Part shown: piece after piece, positions 41,527-50,223 of the stretch | Layout of the letters: each line of letters starts with the position of its first letter | Position numbering within the stretch: position 1 is the first letter of the stretch | Origin: Halorubrum sp. CSM-61 | Lineage (GTDB): Archaea > Halobacteriota > Halobacteria > Halobacteriales > Haloferacaceae | DNA: 64,000 nt | Reading direction: 5' to 3' | NCBI RefSeq assembly: GCF_003781945.1 | Contig: NZ_RJJW01000005.1 | Span: forward strand, 240,102-304,101 | Translations under genes and position numbers: made by a program | Notes under the pieces: generated by a model | The model's database searches: none | Told to the model about the DNA's origin: nothing | The model's input: the letters and a program-made list of their open reading frames with translations, nothing else

Positions 41527-42537
41527 TCACTTGTACCCGTCGCTCGCGAGGTGGTGGTTCATCACGGTCTCCATCCCGTTCACGAACGCTTCCGCGTCCA
41601 CGCTGTCGAGTTCGGCGGTTCGTTTGCGAACTGCCCGACTGCGGATCTCCCAGTCGCGCGTGAACTCGGACTCGATCCCGTGTGACTTGATGCGCTCGAT
41701 CAACCGCTCTGCGGTCGCCTCGTCGGGCTCCGCGATCTCCGCCTGCGTGATCACGTTCCGGCGGAGCGCGCAGACGAGTATCCCGGAGCTGACGTCCCCT
41801 TCCACGAGTTCGCGCTCCCAGGTGGTGATCCAGTTCCCGATCCGCGCCATCTGCTGAAGCTCGCAGAGCAGGCTCCGCAGCGCGCCCAGTTCCGCCCCTT
41901 CGAAGGAGGGCGAGTGCATCAGGTCGATACACGCGTAGGGGAACATCGCCATGTTGTACGCGTCGAACCGCTCCGCTTCGGCCCGGTTTGCCCCCTTCGG
42001 GTTGTCGTTCAACACGCGAGAGTAATCCATCGCGTTGATCGTCTGTCGGACGTCGTACTCGAAGAGGTCCTCGAACTCGGCGTACCGGGGCGCGTCCTCG
42101 AGCCTGCCTTCGATCTCCGACCAGAGGTCCGCGAGGAACTCGACGGACTCCCGATCGACGTCGTCCGGGATGTCGGCCGTCGGGTCGGTCGAGTCGAACG
42201 GGATCCGGCGCGCCCGGTCGAAGGTCGCGCTGTCACCTTTCATCTCCGCCAAGTCGTCCATCGTCGTGACGAAGATCGTCAGGAGCGTCTTCTGTTCCCG
42301 GACCGCGTCCGCCGCGTCGAGCGCGACCGACGACAGGGTGAACTCGTCGAAGAGGTTGTGGATCCACTTCCAGAGGAACCGGTCTCGGTCGCCGATCGCC
42401 CGGTCGTACCCGTCCGCGGCGTCTCGAATCGCCGCCGGCAGCTCGACGAGATCGATCGTCCGTGCGTACTCGACGCCGGAATCCAGCATCCCTCCCTCTC
42501 GGGCCGGGTTGGTCGCGGTCTTCAACTTGTGTGCCAT
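41527..42537 (-). CDS. Divergent class I terpenoid-synthase-like protein
   Basis: The 336-aa all-helical protein carries motifs of class I terpenoid synthases in the right order and spacing: Asp-rich DDLAE (residues 94-98), Arg190 at the place of the pyrophosphate-sensor Arg, and NWITTWERE (235-243), matching the NSE/DTE consensus N-x3-(S/T)-x2-(K/R)-E apart from Trp at position 2. Such enzymes ionise prenyl diphosphates with three Mg ions. The overall sequence is otherwise unfamiliar, so prenyl-diphosphate chemistry is inference. ATG 42537 is chosen; a TATATAAAAC box lies upstream. No partner isoprenoid gene adjoins. Confidence 0.55.
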   Translation of the reverse strand: MAHKLKTATNPAREGGMLDSGVEYARTIDLVELPAAIRDAADGYDRAIGDRDRFLWKWIHNLFDEFTLSSVALDAADAVREQKTLLTIFVTTMDDLAEMKGDSATFDRARRIPFDSTDPTADIPDDVDRESVEFLADLWSEIEGRLEDAPRYAEFEDLFEYDVRQTINAMDYSRVLNDNPKGANRAEAERFDAYNMAMFPYACIDLMHSPSFEGAELGALRSLLCELQQMARIGNWITTWERELVEGDVSSGILVCALRRNVITQAEIAEPDEATAERLIERIKSHGIESEFTRDWEIRSRAVRKRTAELDSVDAEAFVNGMETVMNHHLASDGYK

Positions 42538-42552
42538 ACCGGTTAACACGCA

Positions 42553-42567
42553 CTTAATTATATAAAA
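42553..42567 (-). promoter_or_regulatory. TATA box for the terpenoid-synthase-like gene
   Basis: The minus-strand TTTTATATAATTAAG is centred about 22 nt before ATG 42537 in AT-rich DNA. Confidence 0.5.
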
Positions 42568-42881
42568 CCAGCGGTTAGAATATCATTTCTGCTCATAAAT
42601 AGTACGAATTCATGAATATATTCAAATTTCTGGTTTTGTACGGATAATTGATTTCTTCCGGTAGCTCGCGTCTCTACGTACGATTAATAGCGCCTTACCA
42701 CACCGGAATGCCGTGTCGTCCAGGCGATCGGTCGAGTTTTCCGTGACAGCAACCAGTGTTAATACTCTGCTACCGCCCGTTTCAGTCGATACCTATCAGT
42801 CAGAAATATAGTGTTCCGCGACAGTCACCACTTTATTTAATTAAGGTGATACTTATTACGCTGTAGCCGATACCCCCCACA
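42568..42881. other. AT-rich intergenic region
   Basis: This stretch is far richer in AT than the genes around it and has no credible ORF. It ends with TTTATTTAATTAAGG (about 42833-42847), a TATA-like box about 40 nt upstream of the Bat-type regulator start. Confidence 0.5.
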
Positions 42882-45398
42882 GTGAGCGAGAACGAATGCG
42901 AGACCAGTCCGTCGGACGCGGAGCGCGATTCGGCCTGGTCGACCCTCCCGGAGCGGGACGGCCAGTTCGAGGCCGGGTTCGACCGCGAGACCGCCGGATT
43001 CCTGGTCGCGGACGAGTCACTCACGGTAGTCGGCTCCGGGGGGATCGACGGCCGACTGGCCGAACTCCTCCCGGACCCCGACGGTGAGAGGTTGGACGCC
43101 CGTTTCGACGACAGGGGCGTCGAAGCCGTTCGAAGGGCCTTCGAGACCGGCGAAACCGTCGAATTCGGAATCGATCTCGGAGACGAGGGGCGACTCGCCG
43201 TTCGCGCGCTCCCGGTCGCAGAGCTGATCTTCGTCCAGCTGCGGGACGCCACCGATCGGGTCCGGCTCTCGCGCGAGGTGAAGCGGTCGCGGCGCATCCT
43301 CGACACGCTCGACGACGGGGTGTACACGCTCGACGAGGCGTTCGTCATCACCTCCGTCAACGAGGCGGTCACGGAGATAACCGGCTACAGTCGCGAGGAG
43401 CTCGTCGGCTCGCACTCCTCGATGCTCGCGGGTGACGAGACGCTGTCGATGGCCGCCGAAATCCTCGAACAGCTCCGCGACGAGGGCTCCGACGTGGGAC
43501 TGATCGAGTCGTCCATCCGGACGGCAGACGGCGAGTCGATCCCGATCGAGACGCGGTTCTCGACCGTGGAGTTCGCGAACGGGGACAAGCGCCGGGTCGG
43601 CGTCCTCAGGGACGTGGCGGACCGCCGGCACCACGAGCGCGTCCTCCGCGAGCTGAACCGATCGACCCGCGAGCTGCTCCGCGCCGACGACAAGCGGGCG
43701 GTCTGCGAGACGATCGTCGACGCGGCGACGACCGTCTGGCCGGACGCCGCGGTCGCCGCGTACCGGTTCGACAAGAGCGCGTCCCGGCTCGTTCCGATCG
43801 ACGCCTCGGAACCGGACGCGGACCCCCGATCCCCGGGGTCCCCCGAGTGGGAGGCGTTCGCGACCGGGCGTCGGTCGGTCAGCCGGAGCGATTCCGGCTC
43901 GTCGACCGGAGCGTCGGAGTCGGATTCGGAGTCAACAAGCGACGGCGCGAAACGACGACCCACCGGTCGGGTCATCGAGGGCGAGGCCGAGTCGATGGGG
44001 AGCGACAACGCCCTGTTCGCGTCGCTGGAGGAGCACGGGCTGTTGACCGTCGAGTTCGGGTCCGGCGTGACGCCGGACGACGCGGTCGAGGCCGTCGAGC
44101 TCCTGGCGGCCAACGCGGTGGTCGCGCTCGGTCGCGTCGAGCGCGGGGAGGAGCTGTCCCGCCGCCGGGAGAAGCTGGCCGCGCGGAACGACCGGCTCGA
44201 ACGGCTTCACGAGTTCAACGACCTGCTCCGGCAGATAAACGGGGCGCTCGTCGACGCGGACACCCTCGGAGACGTCGCGACGGCCGTCTGTACCCACCTC
44301 GTCGGTGCCGAGCAGGTCGCGTTCGCCTGGTTCGGCGAGACGTACCGCAGCGGAGAGGGGTTACGGCCGGTGGCCCGCGCCGGCGACGGCGACGCCTACC
44401 TCGACGACCTCGACGTTCTGGGAACCGACCAGACGCGCCTGTCGCCGGAGGGGGACACCGAGCCGTCCGGCCGGGTGCTCGCCTCGCGGACGCCGGTCGT
44501 GATCCCGGACGTCTCGACGGACATGCGCGGGTCCCAGTGGCGAACGGACGCCCTCGTCCGGGGGTTTCAGTCGATCGCGAGCGTTCCGATCGAGTACAAC
44601 GACCTCGCGTACGGCGTGCTGTCGGTGTACGCGACGCAGCCGGGGGCGTTCGACGGCGACCTCGGCGACCTGCTCGAGAGCCTCGGCGGCACCATCGGCA
44701 ACGCGATCAACGGGCTGGAGACGAAGCGGTCGCTCCACGGCGAGTCCTCGATCGAACTGGAGCTGCGGATCGAAGATTCGAGCGTCCTCTCGTCCCGGCT
44801 GGCGGGCGCTCTCGGCGAGCCCGTCCGCGTCGAGGGCGCGGTTCCGGGCGACGACGACCGAGCGGTGCTGTCCCTGCGATCCCAGGTGGACCCGACGCCG
44901 CTCTCCTCGTCGGTTCTCGCCGTCGAGTCGGTCCGCTCGGTCGGAGGGGACGGCGATCCGCGGTTCGCCGTGACGGTGACCGCCCCGACGCTCTCCGGTC
45001 GGCTGGCCGACTACGGGGCGGACGTCACGGACCTCCGCGCGGACGCCGACGGCGTCGACGTGACGCTCACGCTTCCGCGGTCGGCGGACGTGCGCCAGCT
45101 GATCGAGGCGCTCGAGAAGCGGTACCGGGAGGTCGAACTCCGCGCGCGCCGCGAACGGGCGTCCCCCGAAGAGGAGTCCGAGCCGCTCTCCGCGTCGGTC
45201 ACCGACCGGCTCACGGACCGCCAGCGAGAGGTCGTGCGCACGGCCTACCTGTCCGGCTACTTCGAGTGGCCGCGCGCCAGCACCGGCGAGGAGGTCGCCG
45301 AGACGCTGGACATCGCGCAGCCGACGTTCAACCGCCACCTCCGCACGACCGAGAGCACGCTCTTCTCGCTCCTCTTCGGCGATATCGGGGAGAACTGA
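42882..45398 (+). CDS. Bat-type PAS/GAF/HTH-10 regulator
   Basis: The 838-aa protein has a HalX-like N-terminal region, a PAS domain (RRILDTLDDGVYTLDEAFVITSVN..., about residues 137-250), one or two GAF-like domains (about 260-600), a BAT-associated domain (SSIELELRIEDSSVLSS..., about 625-760) and a C-terminal HTH-10 (LTDRQREVVRTAYLSGYFEWPR and IAQPTFNRHLRTTE, about 770-830). Bat proteins activate bacteriorhodopsin or other stress- and light-related genes in haloarchaea by sensing oxygen or light. The start is GTG 42882; no target gene is adjacent. Confidence 0.88.
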   Translation: MSENECETSPSDAERDSAWSTLPERDGQFEAGFDRETAGFLVADESLTVVGSGGIDGRLAELLPDPDGERLDARFDDRGVEAVRRAFETGETVEFGIDLGDEGRLAVRALPVAELIFVQLRDATDRVRLSREVKRSRRILDTLDDGVYTLDEAFVITSVNEAVTEITGYSREELVGSHSSMLAGDETLSMAAEILEQLRDEGSDVGLIESSIRTADGESIPIETRFSTVEFANGDKRRVGVLRDVADRRHHERVLRELNRSTRELLRADDKRAVCETIVDAATTVWPDAAVAAYRFDKSASRLVPIDASEPDADPRSPGSPEWEAFATGRRSVSRSDSGSSTGASESDSESTSDGAKRRPTGRVIEGEAESMGSDNALFASLEEHGLLTVEFGSGVTPDDAVEAVELLAANAVVALGRVERGEELSRRREKLAARNDRLERLHEFNDLLRQINGALVDADTLGDVATAVCTHLVGAEQVAFAWFGETYRSGEGLRPVARAGDGDAYLDDLDVLGTDQTRLSPEGDTEPSGRVLASRTPVVIPDVSTDMRGSQWRTDALVRGFQSIASVPIEYNDLAYGVLSVYATQPGAFDGDLGDLLESLGGTIGNAINGLETKRSLHGESSIELELRIEDSSVLSSRLAGALGEPVRVEGAVPGDDDRAVLSLRSQVDPTPLSSSVLAVESVRSVGGDGDPRFAVTVTAPTLSGRLADYGADVTDLRADADGVDVTLTLPRSADVRQLIEALEKRYREVELRARRERASPEEESEPLSASVTDRLTDRQREVVRTAYLSGYFEWPRASTGEEVAETLDIAQPTFNRHLRTTESTLFSLLFGDIGEN

Positions 45399-45454
45399 CT
45401 CCACAGAGTCGTTTCTCCGACGAACCGATACCACCGTCGTGATACGGGTTCGTC

Positions 45455-45510
45455 GGCTCTGTCGAAATCCCGTTCTTCAGATACGTTCTCGCCTGAAACG
45501 GCTGGTCGCT
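45455..45510 (-). mobile_element. Decayed transposase C-terminal remnant
   Basis: Homologous to 16247-16300. On the minus strand it encodes QARTYLKNGISTEP, in frame but with no upstream transposase. It adjoins repeat copy B. Confidence 0.4.
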
Positions 45511-45529
45511 GAAGAGTGCTTCTTGATTG

Positions 45530-45970
45530 AGTGCGGGAGTGGATATATCGATATGGTGGAGTGGTTGTTTATAAGCGATCGAGTGGCGTTGCTGTCGGCT
45601 GTTTATAAGTCGTCGACGGCGTTGCGATGAAGACCTCCAAAGCCCCAGCCGCTGTGGGCGGCGCACGCTCGTTGCGCTCCTCACTCAGTCGCTTCGCTCC
45701 CTCGTTGCGGTGCTTACGTCGCCTGCGCCGCCCACAGCGGCTGCCCCTTTGAGTCCCACCCGACCGCACAGCCTCCCGCCTCCCCAGCCTCGTCGCTGGC
45801 GGCTGTCGCCGCCAGCGACTCCCTCGCACCGTCGGTTCGCGGCCCTACGGGCCGCTCACTGGGGCGCGCCACCGCGTTGTTCTTTATAAGCGATCGTCGC
45901 CGCCGCTCACGGATCCTTTAAATACTGATTCGCCACCACCGATCTGCAATACCTACTCCCGGCATCGCTC
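45530..45970 (-). repeat. Dispersed stem-loop repeat, copy B
   Basis: Related to 17208-17715 and 63107-63640. A perfect 20-bp inverted repeat has arms at 45646-45665 and 45724-45743, the palindrome GTCGCTGGCGGC-TGTC-GCCGCCAGCGAC lies at 45792-45819, and a hairpin GCGGCCC-TAC-GGGCCGC at 45839-45855. The arms differ in sequence from copies A and C but keep pairing. The left border (45540-45625) has two TTTATAAG boxes and is about 90% identical to copy C; the right border (TTTAAATACTGATTCGCCAC) is also conserved. The strand given is the proposed RNA strand, with a CTTATAAAG box just before GCGGTGGCGCG. Confidence 0.85.
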
Positions 45971-46029
45971 ACAGGCTCTCTTTCGATGGCCGACCGTTTC
46001 GAACGAGACGACATCCGGCGGGTGAGATA

Positions 46030-46776
46030 TCAGCGGACCGATCGGATCCGGTCCGCGGTCACCTCGATGGGATCCGCGTAGTGGACGATCGGGTCCCCGT
46101 GGGGTCGGTCGAACCCGTTCGCCTCGAACAGCGTGTTCGCTCGGAAGTCGACGGTCGCCGCCCGAAGCGTCCACGGATCGTGTTCGATCTCGCCGCGGTA
46201 GAGCCGGTTGCCCCGGGCGTAGAACCGGTAGTTCTCGACGAGGAACGCGTCGAGCGACCCCGGCTCGGCGGCGAACCCCGCGCCGGTCGGCTCGTAGATC
46301 GCGTCGAACCGCGCGTGCGGGGCGCCGCGGTGGGTCCGGCGGCTGGTGAACCGGACGGGGCCTCGCCCGCTCTCCGAGCGGTCGGCGCCCTCGGGACGGG
46401 ACACCCTCGTCTCCGCGCGGTAGTACGGGAGCGCGAACAGCCGCCGCGCGACCGCGACGCCGATCGGGTCGTCCGCGTCGAGGTTGTAGAAGTACACGCC
46501 CGGGCCGTCGGGGCCCTCGACGTAGGTCCGGAGGTTGAGCTCCGGAAAGGAGAGCCCGACGGGCGCGCCGCGCGGACGGATGTCGTCCATCACGAAGGCG
46601 ACGACGCCCAGGTACGCGTCGCCCTCGTGGGTGGCGACCGAGAGCCGGTCGGGCAGCGTTTCGGCCACGACGGCCGGCTCGACCGGCCAGTGGCAGAACA
46701 GCCCGTCGCGCCACGTCATCTCCAACCAGCGTCGCTCGAGCATACGAACGGGAGGGGCGCCGACGGGGTAAGCCAC
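46030..46776 (-). CDS. DUF2071 (YqjF-like) family protein
   Basis: The 248-aa protein matches the DUF2071 family: WRDGLFCHWPVEPAVVAETLPDRL, YLGVVAFVMDDIRPRGAPVGLSFPELNLRTYV, GVYFYNLDADDPIGVAVAR and the C-terminal ARGNRLYRGEIEHDPW. The fold resembles acetoacetate decarboxylase, but the role of DUF2071 is unknown. ATG 46743 (MLERRW) and ATG 46776 are both possible starts. Confidence 0.85.
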   Translation of the reverse strand: MAYPVGAPPVRMLERRWLEMTWRDGLFCHWPVEPAVVAETLPDRLSVATHEGDAYLGVVAFVMDDIRPRGAPVGLSFPELNLRTYVEGPDGPGVYFYNLDADDPIGVAVARRLFALPYYRAETRVSRPEGADRSESGRGPVRFTSRRTHRGAPHARFDAIYEPTGAGFAAEPGSLDAFLVENYRFYARGNRLYRGEIEHDPWTLRAATVDFRANTLFEANGFDRPHGDPIVHYADPIEVTADRIRSVR

Positions 46777-46812
46777 ACGCCGGGGCGAGCCCGGACGGAG
46801 GCGGGCGAGACC

Positions 46813-47745
46813 CTAGGCTTCGTCGCCCCCGTCGCCGCCCGCGTCCGCGGCGTCCTTCCACTCGCCGACGCCCGACGGATCGAGGTGGACGTGGACGTCG
46901 CCCACGTCCTCGAGGTTTCGGAGGCTCGTGACCAGTTCCGTCTCGACGTCGTGGGCCTCCCGCAGCGTCATCTCGCCGTCGACCTCGACGTGGACCTCGA
47001 CCTCGAGGTCGGTGCCGTCGTAGAACACCGTCAGGTCGTGGACGCCCTCGACGGCGGGGTTCTCGCGGAGCGCGGCGGTGACGCGCTCGCGGTCGGCCGC
47101 GGGCGGGGCCGCGCCCACGAGGTACGTGACGTTCTCGCGGGCGATCTCCACTCCCTGATACACGACGAGGACGCTGACGAGCGCCCCCGCCACCGGGTCG
47201 AGGATCGGGAACCCCAACAGGAGGCCGAACACGCCGACCAGCGCGGCGATCGTCGTGTAGATGTCGTTGAGACAATCGGCCGCGAGCGCGGTCAGCGCGG
47301 TCGATCCCAACGTCGCGTTCACCCGCTCGGTGTACCAGTAGAGGAGGTACATGTCGCCCACCGCGAACAGCAGCGCGGCGACGAGGACGGGGCTCGCAGT
47401 GACCTCGATCGGTCCCACCAGCCCCCGTACCGACTCCTGGAGGAGCAACAGCCCGAGCAGCACGATCGTCGCGCCCACGAACAGCGCGGTCAGGGGTTCG
47501 ATCCGCTGGTGGCCGTGCGGGTGGGTCTCGTCGGCGCCGTCGTACCGTGAGCCCCCCCAGACGAACACGACCGCGCTGGCGACGAGGTCGGCGACGGAGT
47601 GGGCCGCGTCGGCGAGCAGGGCGACGCTGCCGAACGTCAGTCCGGCCGCCCCCTCGACCGCGATCTTCACCGCGTTGCCGACGACGTTCACTCCCGCGGC
47701 CCGCTGGAACCGCGCCTTCTCGCCGCTCCCCCAGGGACCCCACAT
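46813..47745 (-). CDS. Cation diffusion facilitator (CDF) metal transporter
   Basis: The 310-aa protein has six membrane helices (residues about 18-200) with LLADAAHSVADL and HPHGHQRIEPL of the CDF family, and ADCLNDIYTTI in the fifth helix, where a His usually precedes the Asp. A cytoplasmic C-terminal domain follows (VHDLTVFYDGTDLEVEVHVEVD). CDF proteins export divalent metals such as zinc or manganese in exchange for protons. The Cys-x-x-Asn-Asp in helix 5 instead of His-x3-Asp hints at manganese or iron, by analogy only. Confidence 0.88.
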   Translation of the reverse strand: MWGPWGSGEKARFQRAAGVNVVGNAVKIAVEGAAGLTFGSVALLADAAHSVADLVASAVVFVWGGSRYDGADETHPHGHQRIEPLTALFVGATIVLLGLLLLQESVRGLVGPIEVTASPVLVAALLFAVGDMYLLYWYTERVNATLGSTALTALAADCLNDIYTTIAALVGVFGLLLGFPILDPVAGALVSVLVVYQGVEIARENVTYLVGAAPPAADRERVTAALRENPAVEGVHDLTVFYDGTDLEVEVHVEVDGEMTLREAHDVETELVTSLRNLEDVGDVHVHLDPSGVGEWKDAADAGGDGGDEA

Positions 47746-47852
47746 ACGTGTCGGTGGTCGCCGCCCGACCTTAAGAGCCCCGTCGTCCGGGTCACCGCAG
47801 GTCGGACTCGCGTCGCCTCGCGGGTATCAGAACTGATTGTCGACGGTCGGCG

Positions 47853-47860
47853 TTTAAATA
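47853..47860 (+). promoter_or_regulatory. TATA box of the pilin-like gene
   Basis: TTTAAATA lies about 26 nt before ATG 47883, a textbook position for a leaderless haloarchaeal gene. Confidence 0.65.
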
Positions 47861-47882
47861 TCTCGACGACGGATCGCTCAGT

Positions 47883-49322
47883 ATGCAACGCAGCGAGCGC
47901 GGCCAAAGCGAGGTGATCGGGGTCGTGCTCCTGTTGGGGATCACGATCGCCGCCGTGACGGTGACGGTGGCGACCGGGAGCGCGGCGCTCGGGCTGGTCA
48001 CCGACGACGCCCGCTCAGCGAGCGTGGAGAACGGGATGTCGCAGCTCAGCTCGCAGTCGAGTCTCGTCGCGCTCGGCGAGACGGACGCGCGCCGGTTCGA
48101 CCTCGGCTCCGTCGACGGCGGGCAGCTCCGTCTCGACGAGAACGCGGGGCGCGTCGAGGTGCGCATCGAAAACGGTTCCGACACCACCACCACGTACGAC
48201 GGATCGATCGGGACGTTGGAGTACGTCGGCGACCGGCGAACCGTCGCGATGCAGGGCGGCGGCGTCTGGGCGATGGAGGGCGACCGCGGGCGGATGATCT
48301 CGCCGCCGGAGTACCACTACCGCGGTGAGACCCTCACCTTCCCGATCGTTCGAGTAACCGGAGACGAGTCGTCGCCCGCGAGCGGGACCGGGGTCGTGCG
48401 CCGGAACGCGAGTGCTTCCAACGTCACCGGGACCCCGAACCCGCTCCGGAACGGGACCGTCGTCGTCGAGGTCGAGAGCGAGTACTACGAGGGATGGTAC
48501 GACTTCTTCGTCCGGCGCGCCGACGGCACCGTGACGAAGGACGACGCGAACCAGACGGCGACTGCCCGGCTGGTCGTGCCGGAGGAGGTGTCGTTCGAGC
48601 GGACGCTCACGGTGGGGCAGTCCGACGGGTACTCACATCAGGGGAACCCGAACGGTGAACTGAACGAGTCGGAGTACGTATCGGGCGTCTCAAGTCCCTC
48701 GCCCGGGCCACTCATCGAGAGCTCGATAGAGTCGGCGGCCGGAAACAACGACAACACGTCGTGCGTAACGTCATCGGGGTTCGACGACTGCGACACCCTC
48801 CGTACGGGAACCTACTACATCGACGGAGACGCGACGGTCGACGGCAATCTGGACTTCAACACGACCGACGGAAACATCACGATCGTCGTCGACGGCGATT
48901 TCGACGTCGGTAACAGCGAACTCACTGTAGTCGACGACAGCGACAACGGCGTCAAATACTACGTCAACGGGTCACTGAACTTCCAGGGAGACGGATACGT
49001 TGGAACGGCGAACGACGATATCGAAGCCGAGCGGAACCAGTTCTACGTCAACGAAGGATTCCTCGATAACAGCGACGGGGACGGGAATCCGACGATCGAG
49101 GCGATCGTATACGCGCCGAACGCCGACGTCGTTACGAAGGGGAACCCCACGCTTCGGGGGGCGTTCGTGACCAGATCGCTGGAGACGGGCGGAAATGCGA
49201 ACGTCGAGTACGATCCGGACCTCGCCGGACTGGAAATACGGGTCACCGGCGGCTCCGGACAAAACGCCATCACCTACCTCCACGTGAGCGAGAACGTGAT
49301 CGAGATCGACTTCGATCGGTGA
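47883..49322 (+). CDS. Secreted protein with archaeal type IV pilin-like N-terminus (DUF7289-like)
   Basis: The 479-aa protein begins MQRSERGQSEVIGVVLLLGITIAAVTVTVAT. The G-Q-S-E-V-I-G motif followed by a hydrophobic helix is typical of type III (pilin-like) signal peptides cleaved by PibD. The rest is an exported beta-rich domain with several N-x-(S/T) sequons. The C-terminal third has a repetitive beta-solenoid character (DGNLDFNTTDGNITIVVDGDFDVG). This third has more AT-rich codons than the N-terminal part. Probably a cell-surface protein of unknown role. Confidence 0.75.
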   Translation: MQRSERGQSEVIGVVLLLGITIAAVTVTVATGSAALGLVTDDARSASVENGMSQLSSQSSLVALGETDARRFDLGSVDGGQLRLDENAGRVEVRIENGSDTTTTYDGSIGTLEYVGDRRTVAMQGGGVWAMEGDRGRMISPPEYHYRGETLTFPIVRVTGDESSPASGTGVVRRNASASNVTGTPNPLRNGTVVVEVESEYYEGWYDFFVRRADGTVTKDDANQTATARLVVPEEVSFERTLTVGQSDGYSHQGNPNGELNESEYVSGVSSPSPGPLIESSIESAAGNNDNTSCVTSSGFDDCDTLRTGTYYIDGDATVDGNLDFNTTDGNITIVVDGDFDVGNSELTVVDDSDNGVKYYVNGSLNFQGDGYVGTANDDIEAERNQFYVNEGFLDNSDGDGNPTIEAIVYAPNADVVTKGNPTLRGAFVTRSLETGGNANVEYDPDLAGLEIRVTGGSGQNAITYLHVSENVIEIDFDR

Positions 49323-49482
49323 GTTCGGTTTGCCCAACGAGGCCGACTTCGCTCGGCTATCCGCGAGATCGACGGAATTGGCGATCGATTCGGGCGATCG
49401 CCACCCCCGTCGTAACGACTAAGAACGAAACGCTCCTCGGTTACGGTAATGAACGACGAGTTTTTCGCCCGAGGTGGTTCCC

Positions 49483-50175
49483 GTGGGCGTCGAAATTAAG
49501 GAAACGGAGGTGAGCGACGAGGACTTCGAGGAGATGAAGGGGTTTGTGAGGGATTACCTCGCGGCCAGCGTCGAGAGCGAGGAGGACGGCGGTCGGATGC
49601 GGTGGTACCCGTGGCACTCCGCGGACTACCGGTTCAACCACATCCTCAACGTCGTCGATCTGGCGGTCGACATCGCCGAGGCCGAGGGCGCGGACGTCGA
49701 CGTGGTCCGCGTGGCCGCGGTGTTCCACGACGTGGCGAAGCTGGAGGCCGAACAGGACGTGCACGCCGAGGCCGGCGCACGCGTCGCCCGCGAGTACCTG
49801 CAGAGCCGCGGCAACTACCCGGAGTCGTTCATCGAGGAGGTGTGCGGCGCGGTCGTCGACCACTCTTACACGGGCGATCTGACCGACGTGCCCTTGGAGA
49901 GCCGGTGTCTGATGGAAGCGGACCTGCTGGATAAAGTCGGCGCCAACGGCGCGGTGTTGATGATCCTCCGGATGGGGTACGAGTCGCGCACGCACATGGA
50001 CTCCGCGAAGATGGTCGATCGAGTGCTCCAGCGCGCCCGCGACCACACCGATCGCGTCGTCTCCGACACCGCCGAGAGCATCGCGCACCAGCGCATCAAG
50101 CGCGTGAAGTGGCTCCGCGAGTGGCTCGAAGAGGAGGTCGCACGGATGGACGCCGAGGGCGTCACCGACCGCTAG
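49483..50175 (+). CDS. HD-domain phosphohydrolase
   Basis: The 230-aa protein has the HD signature: HSADYRFNHILNVVDLA (first His), AAVFHDVAKLEAEQDVHAEAGA (His-Asp), DHSYTG and LLDKVGANGA (last Asp). HD proteins hydrolyse phosphomonoesters or nucleotides using a metal pair. The start is GTG 49483, giving VEIKETEVSDEDFEEMK, with GTG 49474 as an alternative. The stop codon falls in a 23-bp tandem duplication. Confidence 0.87.
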   Translation: MGVEIKETEVSDEDFEEMKGFVRDYLAASVESEEDGGRMRWYPWHSADYRFNHILNVVDLAVDIAEAEGADVDVVRVAAVFHDVAKLEAEQDVHAEAGARVAREYLQSRGNYPESFIEEVCGAVVDHSYTGDLTDVPLESRCLMEADLLDKVGANGAVLMILRMGYESRTHMDSAKMVDRVLQRARDHTDRVVSDTAESIAHQRIKRVKWLREWLEEEVARMDAEGVTDR

Positions 50176-50197
50176 CCGAGGGCGTCACCGACCGCTA
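50152..50197. repeat. 23-bp tandem duplication across the HD gene stop codon
   Basis: GCCGAGGGCGTCACCGACCG(CTA) occurs twice in tandem; the first copy ends the coding region at TAG. The second is non-coding and followed by a further partial copy. Confidence 0.85.
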
Positions 50198-50223
50198 GCC
50201 GAGCCCGACACGACCGCTCCTTC

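Noticed and set aside
45627-45752. Small protein gene beginning KTSKAPAAVGG in repeat copy B
   Set aside because: The frame runs through the inverted repeats, is Arg/Leu/Pro-rich, and reads differently in the three copies (frame changes in copies A and C), so conserved structure explains it better than coding.
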